DNA of 46,543 nucleotides from an uncultured Acinetobacter sp. (GCA_947627655.1 CANQWW010000003.1:1-46543); one strand, 5' to 3'. Counted from the first letter of the stretch, positions 27,885 to 37,332 are shown. Notes: a model not told the origin generated them from the letters alone. Program-made: numbers and translations.

Positions 27885-28499
27885 TTAGAAGTCAAAAAAG
27901 GTGACTTCACCCGTTTCTAATGAGTATTCAGCACCGACAACCTGGAGTTTACCTTGCTCGATCAGGTTTTCCAGCACCGCTGAACCATGACGTAACTGAT
28001 TGACCGACGCAAAAACATTGGAACGGACGGCATGTTTAGACAATTTTTCCAGATCATCTTTTAGTTCAGTCTGCATTAAAATTTCGACCGACGGACGGAC
28101 ACGTTTAACGATTGACATCAGATTTGCCGACGATGAAGCGCCAGGATTGGTCAGTGCCGCAATGGTCGAATCGATCGCGCCGCAATGCGTATGACCCAAT
28201 ACAATCACTACCGGACAGCCAAAACTTGCCGCAGCAAATTCCACACTTCCTACTTGCGAAGGTGCCACAATATTACCTGCAACACGAATCACAAACAGAT
28301 CACCCAGGCCTTGGTCAAAAACCATTTCAGCAGGTACACGTGAATCTGAACATCCTAAAATAATAGCAAAAGGCTCCTGACTTTCTGCCATTTCAGCACG
28401 CTGCTGATGCGATAACAGTTTTAAATGCTGCGTTTCACCATTTACAAAGCGCTGGTTACCCTTTTTAAGACGTTCTATAGCTTCCTGAGCTGTGAGCAT
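27885..28499 (-). CDS. can: Beta-carbonic anhydrase
   Basis: Interconverts CO2 and bicarbonate. The 204-aa length is usual for the beta class. Zinc ligands are C50 (GCSDSRVPAE), H103 and C106 (LGHTHCGA), and the Asp-Arg dyad D52-R54 is present. VRVAGN-like RVAGNIVAP and SVEFAA are conserved. There is no signal peptide, so it acts in the cytoplasm, supplying bicarbonate to carboxylases. It appears monocistronic. Confidence 0.95.
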   Translation of the reverse strand: MLTAQEAIERLKKGNQRFVNGETQHLKLLSHQQRAEMAESQEPFAIILGCSDSRVPAEMVFDQGLGDLFVIRVAGNIVAPSQVGSVEFAAASFGCPVVIVLGHTHCGAIDSTIAALTNPGASSSANLMSIVKRVRPSVEILMQTELKDDLEKLSKHAVRSNVFASVNQLRHGSAVLENLIEQGKLQVVGAEYSLETGEVTFFDF

Positions 28500-28803
28500 T
28501 CCTGTTTTACCACCGTTGTTTTAAGTTGGAATATATTAATCCTCTGTTTTAGGAATGTCACTTGCAAAAAAAGGGGATGTTAAAATTTATTACAAAGAAT
28601 AGGTTTCACACTTTGGTGACATTTTCCCCGCTTGTTTCACATGAAAACTAGATTTTTTCTCTGCATTCATGCAAGTTATGAGTGACATTGGTTAACAATA
28701 ATTTACAATAGAATGAAAATTGTTTTATCTCGGGGAAAACAATGTCCTTCAAGATAAGTCAGTTTTAAGAAATACATCTAATGACATACACGGAATTGTA
28801 GCC
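28500..28803. other. Divergent intergenic region before the lipase-like gene
   Basis: About 300 AT-rich bases. The track extends the hydrolase ORF to a TTG at 28720 within it, but that start lacks support. No repeat or clear promoter pair was found. Confidence 0.5.
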
Positions 28804-29841
28804 ATGATAAAAAAAACAATAAATCGCTCAAAATTTCTATGGATTCTTGGCTTATTCTTTACTGTCACTGCGGCCCCTTTCAGTCAGGCACAGGTCTTTT
28901 CACCGCTCCGTGCTCAATCTGCCAGTCTTATTTTGAATCAATATTTATTTCAGGAGCGTCTCCAGGCAGGTTTAAGAAATAAGACCGTTAAAGTCGGTGA
29001 TATTCACTGGAGCTATAATGAAGGCGGTCATCAGAACAAACCTGCGATTGTGCTTATTCACGGTCTGGCCGGCACCAAAGATGACTGGAATCGTGTCGCA
29101 CAGTTTTTAACTCCTTATTATCATGTCATCATTCCAGACTTGCCCAATAATGGTGACACCAGAATTCCGGAGAGTTTTGACTTTTCTGTTCCCAATGTCA
29201 CCTCTCAGCTACGTGCATTCCTGGAAAGCTTAAAGGTCGAAAAAAACCTGCATGTCGCCGGCCACTCTTTAGGTGGCCCTATTGCAACCGTGTATGCCTC
29301 ACAATATCCTTTTGACACCCAAAGCCTATTTTTACTGAATAGTGCCGGTATTTATAAACAGGCAAATACCCCCTATACCCGTGACCCGCACGCCCTGAAG
29401 CACCTGATTGTCAGTAAACCCGGAGATCTGGAGGATGTTAGCCACAAGCTGATGCAGCATCCTCCCGTACTGCCTTATCCATTGAAACAGGCCCAGGAAA
29501 AACTGTTAATTTCACGTGCTGAACAGACCAGTAAGGCCATTGATCAGATTGTGATGCTGAACCGCATCTACACGCCGGAAACCTTTGCCCGTCTGACCCG
29601 TACAGTTGAAGCGCCGACCCTGATTTTATGGGGCAAGCAGGACCGGATTATTAATGTCGAAGTTGCCAAAGAGCTATATTCACTGTTTAAACGGGCTGAA
29701 ACGCCGGTGATTCTGAATAATGTAGGCCATGTCCCGCTGCTCGAAGCAGAACAACAGGTCGCACAGCATTATTTACCTTTTCTTGCAAAGACACAGATTC
29801 TAAAAAATCCACTAGCTGATAAACTCATTCCTTTCAATTAA
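28804..29841 (+). CDS. Secreted alpha/beta hydrolase (lipase/esterase-like)
   Basis: A 345-aa alpha/beta hydrolase with an N-terminal signal peptide (about 1-29, FLWILGLFFTVTAAPFSQAQ). The oxyanion region is LIHGLAGTKDDW. The nucleophile elbow is GHSLGG with S155, the acid is D280 in WGKQDRII, and the His is H309 in NNVGHVPLLE, so the triad is complete. The start at 28804 is preferred over the TTG at 28720 because it places the signal peptide at the N-terminus. The following gene starts 14 bp after its stop. The substrate is unknown; resemblance is to extracellular lipases and esterases of the family. Confidence 0.88.
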   Translation: MIKKTINRSKFLWILGLFFTVTAAPFSQAQVFSPLRAQSASLILNQYLFQERLQAGLRNKTVKVGDIHWSYNEGGHQNKPAIVLIHGLAGTKDDWNRVAQFLTPYYHVIIPDLPNNGDTRIPESFDFSVPNVTSQLRAFLESLKVEKNLHVAGHSLGGPIATVYASQYPFDTQSLFLLNSAGIYKQANTPYTRDPHALKHLIVSKPGDLEDVSHKLMQHPPVLPYPLKQAQEKLLISRAEQTSKAIDQIVMLNRIYTPETFARLTRTVEAPTLILWGKQDRIINVEVAKELYSLFKRAETPVILNNVGHVPLLEAEQQVAQHYLPFLAKTQILKNPLADKLIPFN

Positions 29842-29855
29842 GTTTCAGAGAAGTT

Positions 29856-30863
29856 ATGCAGAAACACCCGATGATTGAGCAGTTGATTGATGCTCAACTT
29901 GATTTTCTTGATCAGGTATTTTCTCAATCTGAAACCATTCAAAGCGAGTTTCATGAGTTTTATCTCTGGTTGCGCAAGCAGTCGCTTAAAGATCTGTGGA
30001 GCTGTGAACTGATCAATCAGCTGCTACAAAAGCAGATTCTGGATACTGCTGCCAGTTCTTTTCTGATTGAGCAGATTGCCGAACATATCCGGTTCGCATT
30101 GGTTCATCCAGCCAATGATACAACCAAAATTGCAGATGTCATTCCGGTACTGACCATTGATAAAATTGCACAATATGTGGCCAGCAAAAGTGGTCACCGT
30201 CAGCGCCTGATCAAAGCGGTGGTGAATAACCCTGCTTTTTCAGCGATGATTACGCAACTGATCCAGCATTCGATCCAGGACTATCTGGATAACTCGGTGA
30301 TCGCGAAAAGCGTACCGGGGGTGTCGCGTTTTATGAAAATGGGCAAATCGGTGCTGGAAAATGTCACGGATAGCAGTCTGGATAATACCATTGCCAAATA
30401 CTTGCAAAAAAATATTCTAAAGCTCAGCCAGATGAGTGAAAATGTGCTGAACCAGCACTTTGATGATGAAAAACTTTATCATTTTCAGGCCAATCTCTGG
30501 CATAAAATCAAGGATATGCCGCTCTCCGTCCTGAAAAATTATATTGAAGTGCAGGATCTGTCTCAGACTGTAGATTTAGGTCATGAGGTCTGGGATCACA
30601 TTCGCCAGACGGATTATTTACAACAGCAGATACAGGACGGCGTACATGCCTGGTATGTCCGTAATCAGGAACATACTTTTGATCTGCTGCTTCGCGATCT
30701 GAATATTGATGAGTCCTTAATTCAGCATGAATTAAATGCGTTACTGGTTCCTATGATTCAGCAGATGATTTCACAAGGTTATTTACGTGGACGTGCACGG
30801 ATCTATCTGGAGAAATTTTATTATTCAGAATCTACACTAAAAATTCTGAAAATTGAGGAGTAA
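29856..30863 (+). CDS. Hypothetical protein, probably co-transcribed with the secreted hydrolase
   Basis: A 335-aa protein I do not recognise. It is rich in Gln, Leu and Ile, appears largely alpha-helical, and lacks a signal peptide, membrane helices or catalytic motifs that I can name. AGAG lies near the ATG. It begins 14 bp after the secreted hydrolase and shares its terminator, so they form a two-gene unit. A role helping the hydrolase is only a guess. Confidence 0.8.
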   Translation: MQKHPMIEQLIDAQLDFLDQVFSQSETIQSEFHEFYLWLRKQSLKDLWSCELINQLLQKQILDTAASSFLIEQIAEHIRFALVHPANDTTKIADVIPVLTIDKIAQYVASKSGHRQRLIKAVVNNPAFSAMITQLIQHSIQDYLDNSVIAKSVPGVSRFMKMGKSVLENVTDSSLDNTIAKYLQKNILKLSQMSENVLNQHFDDEKLYHFQANLWHKIKDMPLSVLKNYIEVQDLSQTVDLGHEVWDHIRQTDYLQQQIQDGVHAWYVRNQEHTFDLLLRDLNIDESLIQHELNALLVPMIQQMISQGYLRGRARIYLEKFYYSESTLKILKIEE

Positions 30864-30891
30864 AAAAAAGCCGCGAAAGCGGCTTTTTTTA
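30864..30891. terminator. Bidirectional terminator
   Basis: A-run-GCCGC / GCGGC-T-run hairpin with a GAAA tetraloop lies between the unknown gene and the convergent TonB receptor gene. It can stop both. Confidence 0.95.
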
Positions 30892-30906
30892 ATGAAGTAG
30901 TGAAAA

Positions 30907-32973
30907 TTAGAATTTAATATTCATGCCGACCGTGTAGCGACGTCCATCCAATACCACATCATAGTCACTATTGGTGATTTCTTTATTGGCAATATTATAA
31001 ACACCCGCTGTCACGCTAACTTTATCTGTGGCTTTAAAAACTGTGCCTGCATCAAATGTGCCATAGCCTGGTGTACCATTTTCAATAATATCGCGCCCTA
31101 AATAATCACTGGTTTTACCCCGATAGTTATAATCTACCCACGTACTCCATACGTCTGAAATCGTATAATCCAGCCCCACATTTAGCATATGTTTAGGCAT
31201 TTTATTTAAAGGTTGACCTTTAAAATCACCTGATTTTTGCTCAGATTTTGTGTAAGTATAACTGGTACTCGCATGCAAGTTATCAAGCACATCATAATCT
31301 AATGTAAATTCTGCACCTTGCATTTCAGCTTCAGCAACGTTTTTCATCTGGCTGACGAAACGGTAAGAGTTACCTAATGCAGAACACTGCCATAATTCAG
31401 AAGGAGTTTTATTATCTGAATCAGGGGTCATACATAAGCGATCTTCAACAATTTTGTCTTTGAAATCTGAATGGAAAACCATCAAACTTGTGGTCAACCC
31501 CAACTCTGGCGCTGAATAGTTAAATCCAAATTCATAGCTGGTACTTTTCTCTGGAGATAAATCTGGGTTACCAATAATGACTGCACTGCCTTTACCAGTA
31601 CGTCTACCAAATCCCTCCGAAATATCACTGATCGTCGGTTGTTTATAACCTGTACTCACACCACCTTTCAGTGTGAAAGCATCGGTTAAATGATATACAC
31701 CATAAATACGTGGGGTAATTTCACCACCAAAATATTCATCTTTGTTATAACGCGCACCGAGGGTTAGTGCGAAGTCATCCGTAATACTCCATTCATCTTC
31801 TGCATACAAAGCAAATAACCAGCGATCAAGTGTGGTCAATCCGGTAATTGCAGCAAGCCCATTGGTAGTATCAATAATTTTTTCTTGTTGATATTGTCCA
31901 CCTACAGTCAACGCATGGTCTGCTAAAAAGACTGATGCTTGTGTATTAAAAACCTTTAATTCTTCACGCTTCTCATCAGGAATCGGACCACTATAAACTT
32001 TCTTGGTTGTTTCATCTTGATAGTAGGAATCAAGATTGAAATTATCGTATTGGGCTTTGTGCGTTAAAGTATAAAGATTTTTTTCATTTTCATTGATTGA
32101 TGCTTCAGTATCAACGGCGACACTTTTGCCCAAAGTTGTAGTGTATTGTTGACCTGTATAGTCATAGCGCAAACCGATGTCATTATGCTCATCAAGATTC
32201 CAAACGAGTTCAGTACCCAGTTTTCTTATTTTTTTCTCAGATTCACTTGAACCAGATTTTTGACCTTCTCCGCCGACAAAATCACTTTCATCATTACCTT
32301 GAAAATTAGCATCAATACTTAAAGCCAATTTATCCTGAACTAATGGTCCTGTGACATACATACCAACGCCATAACTGTCATTGGCAACATCATTATCTGA
32401 CTTGGTATATTCTGGAGAGATACTCCCATGCCAGCTACCCGAAGATGCTTTTTTAGTAATGATATTAACTACGCCACCCATCGCGTCTGAACCATACAGT
32501 GATGACATCGGACCACGAACAACCTCAATACGGTCAATCATATCAATCGGTGGCAGATAAGCACCAATTTTACCACCATCTGTACCATTACTATTGACAG
32601 TACGACCTGCACTCACTGGACGACCATTAATTAAATATTTGGTGTAATTCGCTCCCATACCACGAATAGTAATTTCTTTGTTATTCCCGCCCCCCTGAAC
32701 AGAAACACCTGGCATATTTTTTACTGCATCAATAACATCGGTATAGGACTTTTTTTGTAATTCTTCTGCGGTAATGACTGAAATTGAAGCAGGTGCATCT
32801 GCAATATTTTGTTCAAAACCACCGGCAGTTGTTACCACAATTGTCTGTAGTTTAGTTGCTTCAGCTGGTGCAGAATTCTGTTCTATAACAGCTGACTCTT
32901 GTGCCTGAACAGAAACCGCTATTGCAGATAATACCGCAACAGCTAAGGTCGATTTTAAAAATGGCTTGTTCAT
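30907..32973 (-). CDS. TonB-dependent siderophore receptor, CirA-type
   Basis: A 688-aa outer-membrane receptor. The signal peptide covers about 1-24 (STLAVAVLSAIAVSVQAQ) and a TonB box-like LQTIVVT follows. The plug domain reads APASISVITAEELQKKSY and IEVVRGPMSSLYGSDAMGG, and a 22-strand barrel follows to the terminal aromatic residue (YTVGMNIKF). The plug and C-terminus closely resemble E. coli CirA, a catecholate siderophore receptor, although the ligand here is not proven. A Fur box and promoter lie upstream, so expression should rise under iron starvation. It is transcribed alone. Confidence 0.93.
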   Translation of the reverse strand: MNKPFLKSTLAVAVLSAIAVSVQAQESAVIEQNSAPAEATKLQTIVVTTAGGFEQNIADAPASISVITAEELQKKSYTDVIDAVKNMPGVSVQGGGNNKEITIRGMGANYTKYLINGRPVSAGRTVNSNGTDGGKIGAYLPPIDMIDRIEVVRGPMSSLYGSDAMGGVVNIITKKASSGSWHGSISPEYTKSDNDVANDSYGVGMYVTGPLVQDKLALSIDANFQGNDESDFVGGEGQKSGSSESEKKIRKLGTELVWNLDEHNDIGLRYDYTGQQYTTTLGKSVAVDTEASINENEKNLYTLTHKAQYDNFNLDSYYQDETTKKVYSGPIPDEKREELKVFNTQASVFLADHALTVGGQYQQEKIIDTTNGLAAITGLTTLDRWLFALYAEDEWSITDDFALTLGARYNKDEYFGGEITPRIYGVYHLTDAFTLKGGVSTGYKQPTISDISEGFGRRTGKGSAVIIGNPDLSPEKSTSYEFGFNYSAPELGLTTSLMVFHSDFKDKIVEDRLCMTPDSDNKTPSELWQCSALGNSYRFVSQMKNVAEAEMQGAEFTLDYDVLDNLHASTSYTYTKSEQKSGDFKGQPLNKMPKHMLNVGLDYTISDVWSTWVDYNYRGKTSDYLGRDIIENGTPGYGTFDAGTVFKATDKVSVTAGVYNIANKEITNSDYDVVLDGRRYTVGMNIKF

Positions 32974-33027
32974 ACCCTCTATGCCCCAATCCTATCTATG
33001 AAGAAATCATGTTCAAATTGCTACGCA

Positions 33028-33055
33028 TTGTAACAATAAAAATTACAAACACAAT
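33028..33055 (-). promoter_or_regulatory. Promoter candidate of the TonB receptor gene
   Basis: On the minus strand TTGTGT and TACAAT are separated by 16 bp, and the -10 matches five of six bases. The Fur box lies directly upstream. Confidence 0.5.
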
Positions 33056-33062
33056 TGTTATC

Positions 33063-33081
33063 GATAATTATTATCATTACT
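33063..33081. promoter_or_regulatory. Fur box upstream of the TonB receptor
   Basis: GATAATTATTATCATTACT matches the 19-bp Fur consensus GATAATGATAATCATTATC at 15 positions. It lies about 90 bases upstream of the receptor start, next to the candidate -35 box. Confidence 0.82.
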
Positions 33082-33094
33082 TTTCAGTTTATAT

Positions 33095-33121
33095 AAAAAA
33101 CCCTCCAAATTTGGAGGGTTT
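33095..33121 (-). terminator. Terminator of nfuA
   Basis: AAACCCTCCAAA and its reverse complement form a perfect 24-base palindrome. On the minus strand it continues into T residues about 25 bases after the nfuA stop. Confidence 0.92.
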
Positions 33122-33147
33122 GCTACTTGCGTTTTTTAAGACAAATA

Positions 33148-33786
33148 TTATTTAAAATAAGCGCCTTCAGCCTGACTATGATCCGTCTGGTCCACAACTC
33201 GTTGTAATTCAGGGATATGCTGTCTTAAAGTGGTTTCTACACCCTGTTTTAGGGTTACATCAATCGCTGAACAACCTTGGCAGCCGCCACCAAACTTAAG
33301 TACAGCTGTTAAGCCATTTTCAGGGTCTTCAACCACTTCGACTAACGCACAGTTACCACCATGACCCGCCAGACCCGGGTTAATTTCTGACTGAAGCACG
33401 TAAGTAATACGCTCTTCTACAGACGCATCCGGTCCGACACGTGGCACTTTTGAGTTCGGTGCACGGAAAGTCAACTGGCCGCCAAAGCGGTCTTTGTTGT
33501 AATCAATTACTGCATCTAATAGATAAGGAATAGATGGAGCATCAATAAATGCAGGAAAATCTGGGTATTCCTGTTGATAATCTGTCGGTATCACCTCATC
33601 CGGTGCACTATACGCCATGCAACATTCAGCACGCGGTGTACCAGGATTTTCCACAAAAACGCGCACACCAATACCCGGTGTGTTTTGCTTTTCAAGTAAA
33701 CCCTTTAAATACTCTTGTGCAGATGGGGTAATCAATAGGTTTGGAATTTCCTCTGCAACTGCAGTGCTGCTGTTCTCAGTCGACAT
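33148..33786 (-). CDS. nfuA: Iron-sulfur cluster carrier protein NfuA
   Basis: A 212-aa Fe-S carrier. An N-terminal degenerate A-type domain (about 15-110) precedes the C-terminal Nfu domain. The Nfu CxxC motif is GGGCQGCSAID with C169 and C172, which binds a bridging 4Fe-4S cluster in the dimer. It delivers clusters to client enzymes, especially under iron limitation or oxidative stress. It sits among iron-uptake genes and ends at its own terminator. Confidence 0.96.
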   Translation of the reverse strand: MSTENSSTAVAEEIPNLLITPSAQEYLKGLLEKQNTPGIGVRVFVENPGTPRAECCMAYSAPDEVIPTDYQQEYPDFPAFIDAPSIPYLLDAVIDYNKDRFGGQLTFRAPNSKVPRVGPDASVEERITYVLQSEINPGLAGHGGNCALVEVVEDPENGLTAVLKFGGGCQGCSAIDVTLKQGVETTLRQHIPELQRVVDQTDHSQAEGAYFK

Positions 33787-33946
33787 AACAATAATTTCCT
33801 CAAGCTCAGACGGCTATTTTAACTGAAGATGCGGGGTAAATATAAAATTTCAACTAAAATTGTCGGATTTATTATAAAAGTACTACCTAATTGTCAGATT
33901 AATGGCAAGATGAAGCATCATTACTTCAGAATTAGAACTGTTCAAT

Positions 33947-34564
33947 ATGCTGCATTTACCTTTTAATCATACTGTTACCCTTATTCTGATTACCTGTATC
34001 ATTTCCTTTATAGCTTTTTCCAAAGAGCAGGTCATGAACCGTCTGATTTTCTGGCCACCTGCGATTAAACAAGGTCAATATGACCGTTTTATCTCTCATG
34101 GTTTTATTCATGCCGACGGTACGCACTTGCTTTTTAACATGATTACACTGTTTTTCTTTGGCAGTATCATTGAAAGTTTTTACCGACAGTACCTATATGA
34201 ATTGGGCTTTGTGTTGTTCTATATGGGCGGTCTAATTGCAGCAATTATTCCAAGTTATTTACAAAATAAAAATAACCCACGCTGGGCGAGCCTTGGCGCT
34301 TCTGGCGCAGTTTCTGCTGTGCTGTTTGCTTATATCCTGTTTGAGCCATGGAAACTGATTTTCGTATTCTTTATTCCGGTTCCTGCTATCATTTTTGCAG
34401 TTCTATATGTGGCTTATAGCATTTGGTCAGGTAAACGCGGTAATAGCAATATCAACCATAGCGCACATCTATGGGGCGCTGCTTATGGCGTAATCATGAC
34501 CATCATTTTAGAACCTCGTCTGATTCCGCATTTTCTGAATAAACTGCTGCAGCTGCCTTTTTAA
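33947..34564 (+). CDS. Rhomboid family protein (short)
   Basis: A 205-aa membrane protein with about six hydrophobic segments. HGFIHADGTHLLFNMITLFFFGS is the conserved second-helix region. GASG at 117-120 holds S119, and NHSAHLWGA gives H174, so the catalytic dyad is present. This is the minimal six-helix bacterial rhomboid form, distinct from the longer one at 23150. It is divergent from nfuA and 107 bp before the siderophore-binding protein gene. Substrates are unknown. Confidence 0.9.
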   Translation: MLHLPFNHTVTLILITCIISFIAFSKEQVMNRLIFWPPAIKQGQYDRFISHGFIHADGTHLLFNMITLFFFGSIIESFYRQYLYELGFVLFYMGGLIAAIIPSYLQNKNNPRWASLGASGAVSAVLFAYILFEPWKLIFVFFIPVPAIIFAVLYVAYSIWSGKRGNSNINHSAHLWGAAYGVIMTIILEPRLIPHFLNKLLQLPF

Positions 34565-34612
34565 GTTGTGGCGATCAGGGATGATTTTCCCTCAAAAAAA
34601 CTTCGATGCCAT

Positions 34613-34631
34613 GTAAATGATTTTCATTTCT
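34613..34631. promoter_or_regulatory. Fur-like site before the siderophore-binding protein gene
   Basis: GTAAATGATTTTCATTTCT matches the Fur consensus at about 12 of 19 positions and contains the palindrome AATGA-TTT-TCATT. It lies 41 bases before the ATG. Weaker than the site at 33063, but the position and gene function support it. Confidence 0.55.
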
Positions 34632-34671
34632 TTGAGTTATGCTAATCTGATACAAAATTTGAGGGTTAAAC

Positions 34672-35619
34672 ATGAAATTTAAAACATTACTTCTGGCGGG
34701 TCTGATCGGTTTAGGCAGCTCTTTGGCAGCACAGGCTCAGGTCAATTTTCAGTATCAAGAGCAGAATATCCAGCTGCAACACGTGCCGCAGAAACTGGCA
34801 GTCTATGAACTATCGGCACTGGATATTTTAAATGCACTGGGCATTCAGGCACAGTTGGTACCGGCAGCCAGTTATGCAGGCAAGTTAAGCCACTACCAGC
34901 AGGACAAATTTACCAAGGCCGGCAGCCTGTTTGAACCAGATTTAAACCTATTGAAGACAGCAAAACCTGATCTGGTGATTGTTGGCGGCCGCTCGGCTGG
35001 CAAGGCCGCAGAAGTCGGCAAGATTGCCCCTACGCTGAACCTGTCACCCGATACCGAGCAATATATTGCCAACCTGACTGAACGTACCCATGTCTTGGCA
35101 CGGGCTTTTGACAAAGAAAAACTGGCAACTGAAAAACTGGGCCAGATTGCTGAACTACAACAACAGCTGAAACAACAGACCGAAGGTAAAACTGCGCTGA
35201 TGCTGTTTGCGGTCGGTGACAACTTTATGCCACATGCCGACAATGACCGCTTTGGTTTTGTCTATGAATTGGCTGGATTACAATCTGTGCTTGATCCATC
35301 AGAAAAGTCGGATGCACCACACCCGGCAGCTGGTTCACCTGAAGCGAAGCAGGCCGCCGAGCTGAACTTGAAACGCTTGCAAGCCGCAGTGGCCAAGCAG
35401 CCGGATTACATCATTGTGCTGGATCGTGGTGCGGTAAATACCGGGAAATATACCGCGCAGAACAATATCCGCAAACATGCTGCCTTGAAAAATGCCAAGG
35501 CGCTAAAAAACAATAAGGTGATTTATGTTGATGCCGATGCCTGGTATCTAACCGGTGCCGGTCTGGACAATACCGCTTTTATGCTACAAGAACTGATCAA
35601 AGGCACTCAAGCCAAATAA
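34672..35619 (+). CDS. Periplasmic siderophore-binding protein (iron ABC transporter)
   Basis: A 315-aa substrate-binding protein of the FatB/CeuE/YclQ kind. A type I signal peptide covers about 1-22 (LLLAGLIGLGSSLAAQAQ), and no lipobox Cys is seen. LAVYELSALDILNALGI and KPDLVIVGGRSAGKAAEVGKIAPTL are typical of iron-siderophore binding proteins. No permease or ATPase gene is adjacent, so its transporter must be elsewhere. The Fur-like site upstream suggests induction by iron starvation. A terminator follows. Confidence 0.9.
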   Translation: MKFKTLLLAGLIGLGSSLAAQAQVNFQYQEQNIQLQHVPQKLAVYELSALDILNALGIQAQLVPAASYAGKLSHYQQDKFTKAGSLFEPDLNLLKTAKPDLVIVGGRSAGKAAEVGKIAPTLNLSPDTEQYIANLTERTHVLARAFDKEKLATEKLGQIAELQQQLKQQTEGKTALMLFAVGDNFMPHADNDRFGFVYELAGLQSVLDPSEKSDAPHPAAGSPEAKQAAELNLKRLQAAVAKQPDYIIVLDRGAVNTGKYTAQNNIRKHAALKNAKALKNNKVIYVDADAWYLTGAGLDNTAFMLQELIKGTQAK

Positions 35620-35640
35620 ATTGCTGGCTGAATTTCTTTT

Positions 35641-35668
35641 AAGGGAAGTTTCGCACTTCCCTTTTTAA
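35641..35668 (+). terminator. Terminator of the siderophore-binding protein gene
   Basis: AAGGGAAGT / ACTTCCCTT form a 9-bp stem with a TTCGC loop and end in T residues, 22 bases after the stop. Confidence 0.93.
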
Positions 35669-35790
35669 TTGAAACATCTCGTAATAAATTAAGACCTCAC
35701 TCTGGTAGTTAATGCCACCCAGGGCGGCAACTTCACAGCGATAATGTATACATCTGTATATTAATTGCTGTAAGTTGCGAGATATTTTGC

Positions 35791-37332
35791 ATGTCCACTT
35801 CCCTAGACGGTCTTCAATTTCCTATTGCTGCTCCACAACAAAAACCAAGCACTTCAAAAGTTGGCCGTAACATCATTGCTGCAGCCTTAGGCGTAGTTGA
35901 TCCTGTACATGCTACTGCAGCACAACAGGAAAAAAACTGGCGTAAGCAATATCCGCTTTATTTTAAACATCTGGTTGAAGATGGACTGCGCTCTCCAGGT
36001 GCAGCACTCAATATTGCCAAGCAAGGCCTGGAAACAGCGCATGCCAGCTTTGAGTTTTACCGTAATGGTCAGAAGCATCTACTCAAAGATGTGCTGTCCT
36101 TAGCTGCGCAAGACCTGAATACCTTCCAGCTACAAGGCACATCTGAAACTGCCCCAGAATGGTATGTGCCTTATCATGGTAAAAAATTACAAGGACAGGA
36201 ATTACTCAACCAAATCCAGTCTTGGCAAGAACGTGGCATCGTTGAGCCAAGCCATGCCCATGCGCTGCGTGCATGTATTGCCCATCCAGAATGGTTTGAC
36301 TTGTCAGATCGTAGCACCGTGCTATTTGGTGCTGCATCTGAAGCCGGGCCACTCACCTGGCTATCGAAATGGAAAGCCAATATCATCGCGATTGACCTGC
36401 CAAATACACGTGTCTGGAGCAAGATTCTGGATACGGTCAGTCAAGGCAATGCTACTTTATATGCTCCATCGGTTGAGTCACTGCCAGCCAATACCTCAAT
36501 GGACGTATTAACAGAAAAACTTGGCGCGAATTTACTGACCCAGATTCCTGAAATTGCACAATGGCTGCTTCAGTTTGAACAGGATCTGGATTTGGCGGCA
36601 ATTGCCTACTTAGATGGTGAAAAGCATGTCCGTGTATCCATGGCGATGGATGCAATCATGCAATATGTTAGCGAGCAGAAAGCCAATACCAGCCTGATGT
36701 ACATGTGTACCCCGACCGATGTCTACGCTGTGCCTGAAGAGGTCGTTCAGGCTTCGCAACGTAAATACCAGCAGTTGTCTAAACTAGAAAGTCGTTTAAC
36801 CAAAGGTATTTCCCTGATTTCACGCCAGCATTTCTTCCAAAAGCATGATCAGGAATTATTCCGTTCCGGTGATAAGGCTTATGGCGTATGTGATTGTCTG
36901 GTCGTCGAGCAAGGCCCGAACTATGCACTGGCAAAACGCATTCAGCAATGGCGAGCAACGTTAGCACGTGCCCATGGTCAACATGTGAGTATTAATATTG
37001 CGCCTTCCACCACGACCTACTCAGTAACCAAAAATCCTTTGCTCAAAGCAGCATTTAATGGTGCCAGCTTGTTTGATGTGGAAGCTTTTGCACCGGAAAC
37101 CACTAATGCAATTATGGCAGCCCTATGGATTTATGACCTGCGTAATCCGGAATCAGTCGCAAACCCGGATGTGAAATTAAACCATCCACTTGAGTTGATG
37201 ATGTCTGGTGCGAACCATGGTGGTTTATGGCGTGTCGCCTATTTAGCACGTACCGCATTGCCATTTGCTGCACTATATGGATTTGCGACGGATAAATTAC
37301 CGAAAGGGTTGTTGGGTAAGTTGAAGAAATAA
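35791..37332 (+). CDS. Hypothetical protein with possible Rossmann-like segment
   Basis: A 513-aa protein I do not recognise. It lacks a signal peptide. Residues about 172-205 (TVLFGAASEAGPLTWLSKWKA then NIIAIDLPN) look like a beta-alpha-beta nucleotide-binding turn ending in an acidic residue, as in Rossmann folds. The C-terminus carries a hydrophobic stretch, LARTALPFAALYGFA, that may touch the membrane. Codon use is like its neighbours and the ORF is long and uninterrupted, so it is surely expressed. It appears monocistronic. A methyltransferase or dehydrogenase role is only a possibility. Confidence 0.85.
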   Translation: MSTSLDGLQFPIAAPQQKPSTSKVGRNIIAAALGVVDPVHATAAQQEKNWRKQYPLYFKHLVEDGLRSPGAALNIAKQGLETAHASFEFYRNGQKHLLKDVLSLAAQDLNTFQLQGTSETAPEWYVPYHGKKLQGQELLNQIQSWQERGIVEPSHAHALRACIAHPEWFDLSDRSTVLFGAASEAGPLTWLSKWKANIIAIDLPNTRVWSKILDTVSQGNATLYAPSVESLPANTSMDVLTEKLGANLLTQIPEIAQWLLQFEQDLDLAAIAYLDGEKHVRVSMAMDAIMQYVSEQKANTSLMYMCTPTDVYAVPEEVVQASQRKYQQLSKLESRLTKGISLISRQHFFQKHDQELFRSGDKAYGVCDCLVVEQGPNYALAKRIQQWRATLARAHGQHVSINIAPSTTTYSVTKNPLLKAAFNGASLFDVEAFAPETTNAIMAALWIYDLRNPESVANPDVKLNHPLELMMSGANHGGLWRVAYLARTALPFAALYGFATDKLPKGLLGKLKK

